The notes beneath the pieces were generated by a model that did no database searches, was not told the origin of the DNA, and worked only from the letters and a program-made list of their open reading frames with translations. Position numbers and translations under genes: made by a program. Shown one piece after another: positions 55,164 through 64,000 of a DNA stretch of 64,000 nt. Source of the DNA: Aurantiochytrium sp. KH105 (Eukaryota > Sar > Bigyra > Thraustochytrida > Thraustochytriidae); the NCBI GenBank assembly GCA_003116975.1, contig BGKB01000053.1:248001-312000 (forward strand), read 5' to 3'. Position 1 is the stretch's first letter. The number at the start of each line of letters is the position of its first letter.

Positions 55164-57242
55164 TCATGATTGTTCTTCTTCTGACCCCAGGGCAAAGTAG
55201 CCTTGCGCTCGCGCCTGGACCACACCGGCAGAGGCAAATTGCCTTTTCAAGGCGTGCGACAAGTATACATCGTCGCATTCTTCCTCACTCTCGTTCCCTC
55301 TTTCACTGTCGCTTACGCTTTCGCTGTCGCTTTCGCTTTCGCTGTCGCTGTCACTTTCACTTTCGCTTTCGCTGTCACTTTCACTTTCGCTTTCGCTTTC
55401 GCTTTCGAGTTCAGACTCGTGGCTGGTGCTGGTGCTGGTGCTGCGGGTGTCGTCACTTTCGCTGCTACTAAAATAAGTTGTGCTACTCGGCGATCCTTGT
55501 GTCTGGGGTGCAAAGAATGGACGCTGCGCGTGCACACGTGATTCGAGGGTCGCCATGCGACCAGGATCATGGACTTCATCAAGGAAACTCAAAAGTGCCG
55601 CGTGCGCGCCAAAGCCACCAACACGCATTTCATCGTAAATGTCCGCTGACGACCGATCACCCTGCAAGCGACTGCGTCCATTGCCAGATCTAGACGCATG
55701 CTTCCGCCTACCTTTTGACGTGTGCATACTTTTTCGAAGTAAACCGAGATACCGGTCGTCGTACAAATCGTCGAGGGCCTTCATAAAGACTTCGTGCCGT
55801 CGGGCGTCCCGGCTCTCAACGCTCACCTCATGGGCGCGACGGCGTGAGCGGAGGATAGCCAAGCTTTTTGCGCGTTTGAGGCCTGCTAGAGCTGCACGGG
55901 AATTCTCCTTTTGCGATCGCTGCCGGGCGACGAGACGACAACTTGCAGCATATTCAAGGTCCTCCATACTTTCGCGGCTCTCATCAGGCTCATAGCTCGT
56001 GCCTCCTGTCTCTCGAGCACGTCTTTCCTCTCGAGCACGCTGCAAAAGCTTCTCACGAAAGTTCTCTGCACGCAAAGTAATGTTGTTCATATCCTCTGTA
56101 CCATGCGAGATGAACTCCTCCTCCAAGTTCTCTCTCTTTTTGTCATATGGAGTCACAGTATTCTCGTCCTCATCATCGCAGTCTGTTTCTCCTTTCCAAA
56201 ATCTCGCAGCTCTCGAGATAATTCGCGCTTGTCCCTGACGATAACGATCCAATCTTTCCGACAGGTCCCATACAAGTTTGCGCGAACCGTATTGAATGTC
56301 CGGCCTTCGCCACCTTTGTGTGCATCTCTTGTGCCAGCGCTGCAGATAGTACGTTGCCAACTGACCCAGTGATGTGCATCGCGCGAGGACGCGTCGCTTA
56401 AGAGTCAAACCATGCTGACTTTGGGCTCTCCAAACGTGGAACGACCGCTTGAGATATTTCTGCCCAAGTTGGCAAGAGAGCGCAGCAAAGCAACCGGAAA
56501 GGATTCGTCTCTCTCGCAATGCAGTGACTGCAAGATCTGCGCCTTCTTCGAGAGCTGCACAGATACCTGTATGATGCATGAGTTGGTCCCAGCCGTTGCG
56601 TAAATCTATGCGATCAGATAGTCGAGCCCAGAGCTTGCGCATTGTGAACCAGAGACGCCATTGACGCAGGACTCGACGCAAAAGGCGCTTTCTTACAAAT
56701 GGACGCATACGTGCATTCGCTGCGTATTCCCACTTTCGTTGCGACGAAAGCCGGCACTCGTTCCAGTGCCTAAAAGACGTCGTGACCCGGTGTCGTGACA
56801 TTCGCGCACGCACAGCAGTTTCCAACGCCTCGCGTTCTGCGCCATTTTCACGCGCAAGCACCGCCCAATGCAGCATGACCCGCAACAATGTTTTGCGCTG
56901 TGACCTTCGCAACGCCAAAGACCACGAGCGCCATGCTCGACTCAATTTCTCACGCATCCATCGTGTGATGCACTTTTCCACGAGTACTTGTCTTCGTTTA
57001 CGCTGCGCGACGACCACGGTCCACGCCTGCATCGCATGCCTTAGTCTTGACACGCGTTTGGCGTGCAGTTCTAGCTGGTCTTGCAGGATTCTCTTTCTCA
57101 GCATCGCCGCGCCAAACGCGGCAAATTGCACCTGGCGCGCCGTGCAGCTCACCGCTCGCGCAGCGCTATTGCCTCCTCCTCCGCCGCCGCCATCCCGCCG
57201 TCTCGGTCTCCCAAGGCTGCCTCGTGCAGATACCGACCGCAT
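55164..57242 (-). CDS. Sfi1-like Trp/Arg repeat protein with Ser-Glu tail
   Basis: 692 residues from the ATG at 57242. Residues about 45-330 are helical with repeated Trp flanked by basic residues about every 25-35 positions (AMQAWTVVV, ITRWMREKL, AWRSWSLAL, HWAVLAREN, FRHWNEC, LRQWRLWF, FHVWRAQS, LQRWHKRC). This is the pattern of Sfi1 repeats, long helices that bind centrin at spindle poles and basal bodies. Middle residues (about 340-470) are charged and disordered. The C-terminal ~110 residues include a long alternating Ser-Glu/Ser-Asp tract, visible on the plus strand as (TTTCGC)n. Convergent with the phosphatase. Confidence 0.65.
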   Translation of the reverse strand: MRSVSARGSLGRPRRRDGGGGGGGNSAARAVSCTARQVQFAAFGAAMLRKRILQDQLELHAKRVSRLRHAMQAWTVVVAQRKRRQVLVEKCITRWMREKLSRAWRSWSLALRRSQRKTLLRVMLHWAVLARENGAEREALETAVRARMSRHRVTTSFRHWNECRLSSQRKWEYAANARMRPFVRKRLLRRVLRQWRLWFTMRKLWARLSDRIDLRNGWDQLMHHTGICAALEEGADLAVTALRERRILSGCFAALSCQLGQKYLKRSFHVWRAQSQHGLTLKRRVLARCTSLGQLATYYLQRWHKRCTQRWRRPDIQYGSRKLVWDLSERLDRYRQGQARIISRAARFWKGETDCDDEDENTVTPYDKKRENLEEEFISHGTEDMNNITLRAENFREKLLQRAREERRARETGGTSYEPDESRESMEDLEYAASCRLVARQRSQKENSRAALAGLKRAKSLAILRSRRRAHEVSVESRDARRHEVFMKALDDLYDDRYLGLLRKSMHTSKGRRKHASRSGNGRSRLQGDRSSADIYDEMRVGGFGAHAALLSFLDEVHDPGRMATLESRVHAQRPFFAPQTQGSPSSTTYFSSSESDDTRSTSTSTSHESELESESESESESDSESESESDSDSESESDSESVSDSERGNESEEECDDVYLSHALKRQFASAGVVQARAQGYFALGSEEEQS

Positions 57243-58060
57243 GCGCCTCTAACCCTGCAGGAAATACACAATGGCTTTTGCGCTGGCCCAAGTCCTCGCG
57301 CAGCTCGGGGTGCAGACGAATGGGACGCCTTCTCTTTAGATACATTACGGATGAGGCGAATGTGCCGCCACTACCGGACGTAACGGAAAGCCCCCATTCT
57401 TCTGCCTCCTTGTGCCGATGCCACCAGGCTAATGCCGAGACTGTACTATAAGACATGTGACATATATCTATTCTTGTAATGTTAATGTTCTACACTATTT
57501 GCTGCCCACGTGTCGTGGCTTTCTCATACCTGACAAATCAATAAACTGTATGTTATACAAATCCGTATTGCTTGAGTCTGGTACGAGGTGGTGCAACTGT
57601 TGTCAAGAGCACTGAAAAAAAATGCAACGTGTATTGATTTGGCGCGGTGTCCGGTAGCAGGCAACGCACGCGCCAGAGGACTGCAAAATGCGCGGTGGCG
57701 TCGCGGCGTCAGTCATTCACGCATCGAGAAGCAGCGGCGATCTATCTTGCCCGCGACGCAGAAGAGGCGGACGCAAGTACGTGGCGCCGCGGGGCGCCGC
57801 CCGCCCGCCCGCCCGCCCGCCCGCCCGCCCGCTCCCCACGCCCGCTCTCCCGCGCCGCCCGGCCCGGCCCGTCCGCGAAGATGGCGTCTCTGAATGGCCA
57901 GCGTCATTGAGCACGAAGACGAAGACGGCGAAGGCGACAAGGCGACGGGAAGGAAGGGTGCGGCGGCGGCGGCGGCGGAGAGGGAGGGAGAGGAAGGACG
58001 AGAAACTGACGAGATGAATTGCGCGCGCACAGGTTCCCGGTCGAAAAAGCCAAAGAGAAA
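57243..58060. other. Intergenic region
   Basis: 818 bp between the divergent Sfi1-like and bc1 hinge genes. It has a (CCCG)n-like stretch at 57799-57831. An early ATG at 57881 opens only a short frame. A 5' UTR intron of the hinge gene is possible (CAG at 58030-58032) but unproven. Confidence 0.5.
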
Positions 58061-58261
58061 ATGTCGGACGATCCCGTGGACCCCCGCCCGGAGATTGAGG
58101 AGGCGTGCAAGCCGGGCTGCCAGAAGTACTGGAAGGAGTACGAGGCGTGCGCAGAACGCGTGCAGGCAAAGGGCGAGGGCCACTGCAGCGGTCAGTACTT
58201 TGATTTCTACCACTGCATTGACGCGTGCGCCGCTCCCAAGGTCTTCAAGACCGTCAAGTAA
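58061..58261 (+). CDS. QCR6: Cytochrome bc1 complex hinge subunit (QCR6/UQCRH)
   Basis: 66 residues from the ATG at 58061 (MSDDPVDPRP). Two C-x9-C pairs (C20-C30, C42-C52) plus C16 and C56 form the twin-disulphide helical hairpin of the hinge protein, and the YFDFYHCIDACAAPKVF ending is highly typical of the family. In complex III it sits with cytochrome c1 and eases electron transfer to cytochrome c. The acidic N-terminus is short compared with yeast. Confidence 0.9.
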   Translation: MSDDPVDPRPEIEEACKPGCQKYWKEYEACAERVQAKGEGHCSGQYFDFYHCIDACAAPKVFKTVK

Positions 58262-58369
58262 GCAAAGCCCCCTCCTCGCTTCACAAGTGATTTTTCTTGC
58301 TGGCTCGACCCCACCCACACGCGGCGGGCGACAAGCAGAAATACCCAACAACTTTACTTACTAAACGGA

Positions 58370-61300
58370 TTACAGCGACACTGTGCCTCCTGTCTGATCT
58401 TCGTCTCGCCCAAGGCGCTCTTGATGTTCTGCACCAAAGAGAGTTGACCCTTGTTCACCTCCGACTCTCCCTGACTCGCTGCGCCGCTGCGGCCGTCCTC
58501 GCACGCGAACAGCGTCGTGCAGCTTCTCCCACTCGTTATGTGGCCGGTTGAGATACTTGAAGTGCGGAAACAACCTGACGTTGAGCTCCTCGACGAGCGT
58601 CGGGTAGCTTGCCATTGTGTGCGAGGGCTCCGCACAAAAGCACCACGCCCACGACGCTGCCGCGGATGTCGAGTACGTCTGCGTCAGCGCCTGGGCCGCA
58701 GCTTGAGACTTGCGCGACTCCAAATTTAGGTCAAAGTCCCGACTTTGCATCCGAAGCGCACCGGACCTTCGGTGCGAGTTCACATAGACAAGCGCTTGCA
58801 AAGCACGCACGTAGATACGGAGATTGTCCTCCTCAGAAAGACCCTCCTCTGCGATCTGTTGCGCTAGGTAGCTTGAGTGCCCTGTTGATGGTGACGCCGA
58901 AGAAGAGCCGCCTCGAGTCCCACTGCTCTCGCCTTCCATCTCTGCAACCTGGCGTACCCCAGTCACTACCGCTGCGTCAAACCTCATTGTTGATGTTGTT
59001 GTCGCTGTCGCTGATGCTGTCGTCGTCGCTGTCGACGCACCAAACGGCATTGGCGGAAGACGACTGAATACCGCTGAAGCGAGCGAAGAGAGCATGCCTG
59101 CCTTGTCAAGGGCGATCCTTTGCAAAGCCGCCATCGCCACATGAAGTTGCTGCACCTTGAAGGCCGACTCATTGACCGTTGGATCCTCTTCATGCTCCTG
59201 CGTCGCCAAGTCAAAGAGTAGAAAGACCATTGGTAAAAGCTTCATCAGGCTTGGCTGCAAAAAGCTGCCACTCGGCCGTGTCATCTCTGTTCGCACCGCA
59301 AACAGAATGCTCGAACCCACACGCGCCAGCACTTCACTGGGCGGTGTCAATCCCGTTGCGAGGGCATACAGTTCCAGGACAAACCACGTATGCCATGCAC
59401 CGCGACGAATTGCGCACGCCTCAAGCTTGAGAATGCTGGCCTCATCATCGAGCACACGACCAAAGTCTCGTTCCACACACAAGGCCGCAATAACGGGACC
59501 CAAGTCCGTACGGACAGTGAACCAGCTTTCCAGCGCTGCTTCCACCACTTCGATGGCGCGTGCATCGCGCGACACACTACGCAAGGCCGCAACAATGTGC
59601 AAGGGAGCACAATGAGGCGTTCGCGTGATGAACGAATGCACGAGACAGCCAATGCCCACGCCCGTCACTGAAAAGGAGTTCTCCGCTTCCAGAGCGCTTG
59701 CCGGCGCCGGAGGCACACCCCCTTGTGCCCTCGTAAAGACACTTTCATTGCTGGATCCCCCCAACAGCGAATTTTGGCTACTGCCGCTTCCTGTGGAGGC
59801 AGCGCGGTGCCGCGCAAGTCGCCGCATGCCCATTGCGAGCCGCGCGCCCGCTGAGCTTACTGCAGATCCCGAATTCTTTGCATCAGGCTCCTCGGGGATA
59901 ACCGATGCAATGCGGTCAAAAGGTGCCTCGCCCCGAGCAGCTGCAATCATTGTTGGGAGCACAGATCTCCACATCACCTTCCAATAGCGCCATTGCTGGA
60001 CTGTCGCCCCAGCGCCTGGCGGGCAGTCTCCCCGTCCATATTTTGATTCACTCCAACCGTGCTGAGTACCGGATTCGTCCGACAACTGGCGGCCCGCTGA
60101 GTCGCGCTCTGCCTCCAGCGCATGACTCCGATCTCCGCCAGGGCCAAGATCAAGATTGTGTGCGCTCTCGTGCAGCCCACTCTCGTCTTCATGAAACTGT
60201 AGGGTCGTCGGCAGCGACTCGGAGATGGACCGAAGAACATTTTCAACCTTGCCAAACACCAGATTGGCAACCCCGAGGTCGCCGCTTTGCAGACCGCCAC
60301 TGCTCGAGCCAGCGCGTACGCACACGACGCCAGTCACGTTTAGCAATGTAAATACATCGGTCAGAGCCGCGTCCATACTTTGAAGGACTCGTTCGTGGCT
60401 GTCAATTCTCGCAATCTCTCGAACGCCGTCCACGTGATCGCAGGCCTGGACGTATGGCCCTTCAGGGTCTGCCAAGAGGCCAAGAACGCGCTGCATGCTC
60501 TCGTACACTAGCATTACCAGCGCACCTGAAGAAAAGGGTAACGAAGATGACTCGGACACGAGTTTCTGCAAGCCGGATATGGGCGCCACCGTTGCAGTGG
60601 TTGTCGCCGCTGTACCTCCCACTGTTGTTGCTGCTCCTACCACGTTTGAGGGGGACGACGCTGACGCTCCTTCGACGGAAATAGCGGACTTGTGCGATAC
60701 AAGGGTTGCTCGTAATTGGCTCGACAGTAGAGAAAGGACGCAGCGTTCTCGCTGCAGGGCATCAAAAAGAGAGGTCTCCGCGGCCTGGTCCAGAACACGC
60801 GCGTTCTGACGCTGCGCCGCAAGCGAGGTCGCAGTCCCGAACAAACGGATGGCAGCAACAGCCTTCTTCTCTGCAGTATCCACCGCCACACCACGAGATG
60901 AAGCCCTTTGCGCGGGGATTCGCGCCGCTTCAGCCTTTGGCAGCACGCTCAGCAACATTTCTAGATCCATACCAACCGCGCGAAACGAGTTCGGGTCCAC
61001 GTGCGACCACGGGAGGCCATGCGCTACCCCAAAGTAATACTCACAAAAGCTCGGAGGAACCTCTTGAGGCTCTTTAAGAAGAAGCGTAAACGTGAGCCGA
61101 AGCACGTGAGCATAGAATTCTTCCGGTGGCGTAGTGGTGAGCGAGTCGCGGCGCATCGCCGCCTCCACGGACCGCCCCCTGGCCGCAAGGGTCGCAGTGA
61201 AGCGCCGATGGTCAGATTCAGCAAGTGGCGACCAGTTTAGTTGCTCTAGCATATGTCGGATCATGATAAACACCGGATCACTCGATGTGTGGCTCGCCAC

Positions 61301-64000
61301 GAGACGCAGGAACTCTGCGAGAATTGCATCACAGAGTGTCCACGTCTTCCATGGCAGTTCTTTCAAGGCTTTGGTGATTGTGGCGAGGACCTGCTTGTTC
61401 GCAGACGAGGCAAGATCGTCCACAAAGAGCCACCACACTTGGTCTAGCACCCAAAATGGCTCGACCTGCTGCGAGACTGCGTTGAGATCGCTCACGCATG
61501 CCACAAAGCTCTGGAGGACCGCAGCTGCTAGAGTTTCCTGGTTTTTCTGGCCTACGGTCCAAGGAGCTTCATACTTTCGCTGGGACCCTGTCTCTGGCTC
61601 TGCCTCGTGGCCGGCTTCGAGCTGCGCCGCGGAAAGCCCAAGATTTCCCAAAAATTCGTTTTCGGGCGGCACGGACACCTCACTTGCCAAATAGCGTCCC
61701 GCCAGATCCGGATTCAGTGGCGAAAGGGCTTCCTGCGGGGACTTGTCGAGAAACTCAGAAAGAAGCCAGGGACGAAACAAGGTCGCCAAAGAGGCCCACG
61801 ATCGAACAAGCAATTCTTTCGGCCAAATGGACTCGTCATGCGCGCTGTCGCGAATGAGAGCACACATGAGCAAGATGATCTTGTGCGCGAGCCGCGCGGC
61901 GCGTCCGACGAGCTCGAGTGGCCCCCATTGTTTCACCAGAGGCCCTGGCTCCGTGCACACAGTCACAGCGCTCCCGCTGCCGTTCATACGCAGCTGAAAG
62001 TAAAAGCTCCCCAGTGCGTCGCAAGCTGCAAAGAGGGTCTCAGCGTCCACGGAACGCCATATGCCAGTCCCGATCTCATGCAATACCGCGTCCCAGACCT
62101 TGCCATTCAACGGAGCGCCTTCGCTATCCCTTGCTTGCTGCGGAATGTGGACTCGCAAATTCGTGCTTGCCGAATCTGCAGTCTCAGTGCCCGTAGGCTC
62201 GCCCTCGGATTCGCGCGCCTCGACGCCATCCTCACTGGCCAGCGCCAAGTCTTGAAAGCTTGGCCCAATACTTTGGTCGCCGACGAGGAGCTTGAGCGCC
62301 TCCACAAAGTGTTCTTCGGGACTTGCTTTGCAGACTGCGAGAAATACCTTGACGTGAAAGTCGAAAAGTTTCGTCTCGGCCGCAGCGTCTTCGGGCGTCA
62401 CATATGCGGCCGCCGTTGCTGAGGCAGCTCTGCCTGCCTGACTGTGATTCCTCCAGCCCCTCTGTCGAAGGACACTCGCGGCCATCACCAAGAGCTTGGT
62501 GCGCAATTTGTGGCTCGGCTTGAGGGCCAACCACGGCGCAAAGTCAAAGTGTTCCAGGACAAGAATCATGTCTCGAGCAGGAATCTGAGGGATGGATTTC
62601 CAAGCGAGAACGTAAAAGTCCAGCAACCTTTCCACGATATTCGACGGTCGATAGAGCGGGCTCAAGAGGTGGATTCGGTGCGGGTCTTCCAGCATGCTGG
62701 CCAAAATGAGCATTGTGTCCTCCTCGTGCGTTCGTGCAAATGCGTGACCGGTCTTGCTGATTGTCGTCCACAGCACACGCTGCGCGGGGGGGAATGCTCG
62801 CGTCAATGGGCTTTCCGCCTGCAAAAGGGCTCTGAACCACGCCAGGCCGCGCTGGTGTGCTTTGACACTGTGCGTGGCATCCTTTGACGACGCAAGCGCG
62901 CAAGTATGACGAACTGCTGCAATGAGCGTGGCCACCAAACTGCAAACGTGCTGCTCATCCTCGGAGGCTCCCGCAAGCGCAGTCGCCATCGATAGCGAGT
63001 CGACACTGCTCGTGGACAAGAATCGCTCACGATGGCGCCGCTTCTCCGACGGCAATGGCGCGGGCATCCACCCATACGAGAGTGCGAGCCAAAGATCCCA
63101 GGTCTCTGCAAGCCGATGATCCACGTCTTGGTCCAAAACAGACTCTTCAAACGGAATGTCAAACTGATAGGGTTCGGTATCCTTGCCAGAAGGAGCATAC
63201 TCGTACACTGTCTCGACGCGAGACTGTTGTACGTAAAGATGAGGAAGGCATTCGCGGATCTCTTTGGCGAGGTCATTTGCCTGTGCAGTTTGCCCCGCGT
63301 ACGTTTGCGCGCATACGGTCAACTCGTGCAAGATTGCTTGCACATCCACGCTGCTCAAGTCGAGAGATGCTGGCATCACGGGCTCGCGATAAAGGTACAC
63401 GGGTGCAGGTCGAAAGGTTGCAGCGGCTCCTGTCAATGCGAGACTACTGGCACGGCCGGAGCTCCCGCGCGTACTGGAGAGCGAACCCGAGGGAGCGGTA
63501 CGTCTCGCAGCACTTGCGGGGCACCATGACCCGCATGAAAACACCAAGTCATCGCGATGCGGCGAGAGATCAACCAGATCGAACCAAAGCAAGGAGCGCA
63601 CGCCTGCTGCACCGTTCTCGCTGTAGTTACCATGCGAGTCCGGGCCACTACCCGAAGACGCTTCGGACGACTCAGACGTAGTTGTCGTCGACAAGGATCC
63701 GTGCGTCAAGGTGACGGGTTGAACGACTTCGTGCATGCGTTGCAGCAGAGGCTTGGAAAGCAGGTCGTAGAGCCGCTTCACGCAAAAGTCGGGGCCAAGC
63801 TGATTCAAAGCCGATAATTCTGAAGACGGCGAGCCCATCCATGCGTGCGGGTTGGCGTCTCGAAGCCAGAGCGAGACCGCACCGTAAAAGCACGACAAAG
63901 ACTCGAGATGCGCGCTGCTTCGATAATGCAAGCTGAAGTCGGCGTCAGATCCGCCACCCGCGGGATCAACTGACCCAGTTGAACTCGAACGCCGACGACT
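58370..64000 (-). CDS. Very large helical protein, possibly EPG5-like (5' end outside window)
   Basis: At least 1876 residues; the frame is open to the right edge, so the true start is outside. The stop codon is at 58370. The sequence is largely alpha-helical with Ala/Ser-rich low-complexity linkers and Thr-rich stretches. One block near 62500-62700 (PLYRPSNIVERLLDFYVLAW..FDFAPWLALKPSHKLR) recalls the EPG5 autophagy tethering protein, which has similar length and a helical-solenoid build, but I cannot confirm it. No catalytic motif or membrane span was seen. Other large ARM-like scaffold proteins are alternatives. Convergent with QCR6, 108 bp apart. Confidence 0.55.
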   Translation of the reverse strand, partial: SRRRSSSTGSVDPAGGGSDADFSLHYRSSAHLESLSCFYGAVSLWLRDANPHAWMGSPSSELSALNQLGPDFCVKRLYDLLSKPLLQRMHEVVQPVTLTHGSLSTTTTSESSEASSGSGPDSHGNYSENGAAGVRSLLWFDLVDLSPHRDDLVFSCGSWCPASAARRTAPSGSLSSTRGSSGRASSLALTGAAATFRPAPVYLYREPVMPASLDLSSVDVQAILHELTVCAQTYAGQTAQANDLAKEIRECLPHLYVQQSRVETVYEYAPSGKDTEPYQFDIPFEESVLDQDVDHRLAETWDLWLALSYGWMPAPLPSEKRRHRERFLSTSSVDSLSMATALAGASEDEQHVCSLVATLIAAVRHTCALASSKDATHSVKAHQRGLAWFRALLQAESPLTRAFPPAQRVLWTTISKTGHAFARTHEEDTMLILASMLEDPHRIHLLSPLYRPSNIVERLLDFYVLAWKSIPQIPARDMILVLEHFDFAPWLALKPSHKLRTKLLVMAASVLRQRGWRNHSQAGRAASATAAAYVTPEDAAAETKLFDFHVKVFLAVCKASPEEHFVEALKLLVGDQSIGPSFQDLALASEDGVEARESEGEPTGTETADSASTNLRVHIPQQARDSEGAPLNGKVWDAVLHEIGTGIWRSVDAETLFAACDALGSFYFQLRMNGSGSAVTVCTEPGPLVKQWGPLELVGRAARLAHKIILLMCALIRDSAHDESIWPKELLVRSWASLATLFRPWLLSEFLDKSPQEALSPLNPDLAGRYLASEVSVPPENEFLGNLGLSAAQLEAGHEAEPETGSQRKYEAPWTVGQKNQETLAAAVLQSFVACVSDLNAVSQQVEPFWVLDQVWWLFVDDLASSANKQVLATITKALKELPWKTWTLCDAILAEFLRLVASHTSSDPVFIMIRHMLEQLNWSPLAESDHRRFTATLAARGRSVEAAMRRDSLTTTPPEEFYAHVLRLTFTLLLKEPQEVPPSFCEYYFGVAHGLPWSHVDPNSFRAVGMDLEMLLSVLPKAEAARIPAQRASSRGVAVDTAEKKAVAAIRLFGTATSLAAQRQNARVLDQAAETSLFDALQRERCVLSLLSSQLRATLVSHKSAISVEGASASSPSNVVGAATTVGGTAATTTATVAPISGLQKLVSESSSLPFSSGALVMLVYESMQRVLGLLADPEGPYVQACDHVDGVREIARIDSHERVLQSMDAALTDVFTLLNVTGVVCVRAGSSSGGLQSGDLGVANLVFGKVENVLRSISESLPTTLQFHEDESGLHESAHNLDLGPGGDRSHALEAERDSAGRQLSDESGTQHGWSESKYGRGDCPPGAGATVQQWRYWKVMWRSVLPTMIAAARGEAPFDRIASVIPEEPDAKNSGSAVSSAGARLAMGMRRLARHRAASTGSGSSQNSLLGGSSNESVFTRAQGGVPPAPASALEAENSFSVTGVGIGCLVHSFITRTPHCAPLHIVAALRSVSRDARAIEVVEAALESWFTVRTDLGPVIAALCVERDFGRVLDDEASILKLEACAIRRGAWHTWFVLELYALATGLTPPSEVLARVGSSILFAVRTEMTRPSGSFLQPSLMKLLPMVFLLFDLATQEHEEDPTVNESAFKVQQLHVAMAALQRIALDKAGMLSSLASAVFSRLPPMPFGASTATTTASATATTTSTMRFDAAVVTGVRQVAEMEGESSGTRGGSSSASPSTGHSSYLAQQIAEEGLSEEDNLRIYVRALQALVYVNSHRRSGALRMQSRDFDLNLESRKSQAAAQALTQTYSTSAAASWAWCFCAEPSHTMASYPTLVEELNVRLFPHFKYLNRPHNEWEKLHDAVRVRGRPQRRSESGRVGGEQGSTLFGAEHQERLGRDEDQTGGTVSL

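Noticed and set aside
55166-55541. Plus-strand frame rich in Phe-Arg/Phe-Ala repeats
   Set aside because: Complement of the Ser-Glu coding tract of the Sfi1-like gene.

Overview
This is eukaryotic nuclear DNA from an intron-poor, gene-dense, visibly GC-rich protist. The mix of genes fits a labyrinthulomycete (thraustochytrid-like) stramenopile: mitochondrial LETM1, ICT1, carrier and bc1-hinge proteins, MORN-repeat and Sfi1-like proteins expected of a flagellate, and EF-hand/RGS signalling. The organism assignment is inference. Only one intron is clearly visible (54399-54518, GTAAG...CAG). Most genes are single exons, often divergently paired across GC-rich spacers of 0.5-1 kb.

Layout. 1-15.6 kb is mostly housekeeping: a double telobox-Myb protein cut by the left edge, a MORN protein, an Hrq1-type RecQ-like helicase, an ARM/LamG protein, a seven-span membrane protein, a four-span membrane protein and the GGQ-motif rescue factor ICT1. 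15.6-29.7 kb looks accessory: a pentanucleotide satellite and a C20 run, a decayed F-box-like gene, a PD-(D/E)xK nuclease-kinase fusion (Crinkler/CR-effector-like), three members of a polytopic membrane family whose halves are duplicated, and a small kinase gene bracketed by two 286-bp direct repeats, the second of which copies the 3' end of the first membrane gene. 29.9-46.5 kb holds a LETM1-like protein, a putative lipid-anchored disordered protein, an EF-hand/RGS protein, a large LRR-pseudokinase-like-TIR-TIR receptor-like protein, a His-rich protein, a beta-propeller-like protein, an acidic disordered protein and a mitochondrial carrier. 48.2-64 kb holds a divergent pair of secreted cysteine-rich paralogues, a second telobox-Myb protein, phosphoserine phosphatase, an Sfi1-like protein, the bc1 hinge subunit and a very large possibly EPG5-like protein cut by the right edge.

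The most unusual items are the LRR-kinase-TIR-TIR protein (36009-39884), which combines a sensor-like repeat domain, a kinase fold and one or two TIR domains, the first with a glutamate in the usual catalytic motif; and the 17.9-24.4 kb stretch, where two HGD-type kinases, one fused to a nuclease domain, sit among duplicated membrane genes and fragments. All function calls come from reading motifs by eye; no database search was run. Several longest open frames begin at non-ATG codons, so starts given here are the first sensible in-frame ATG.
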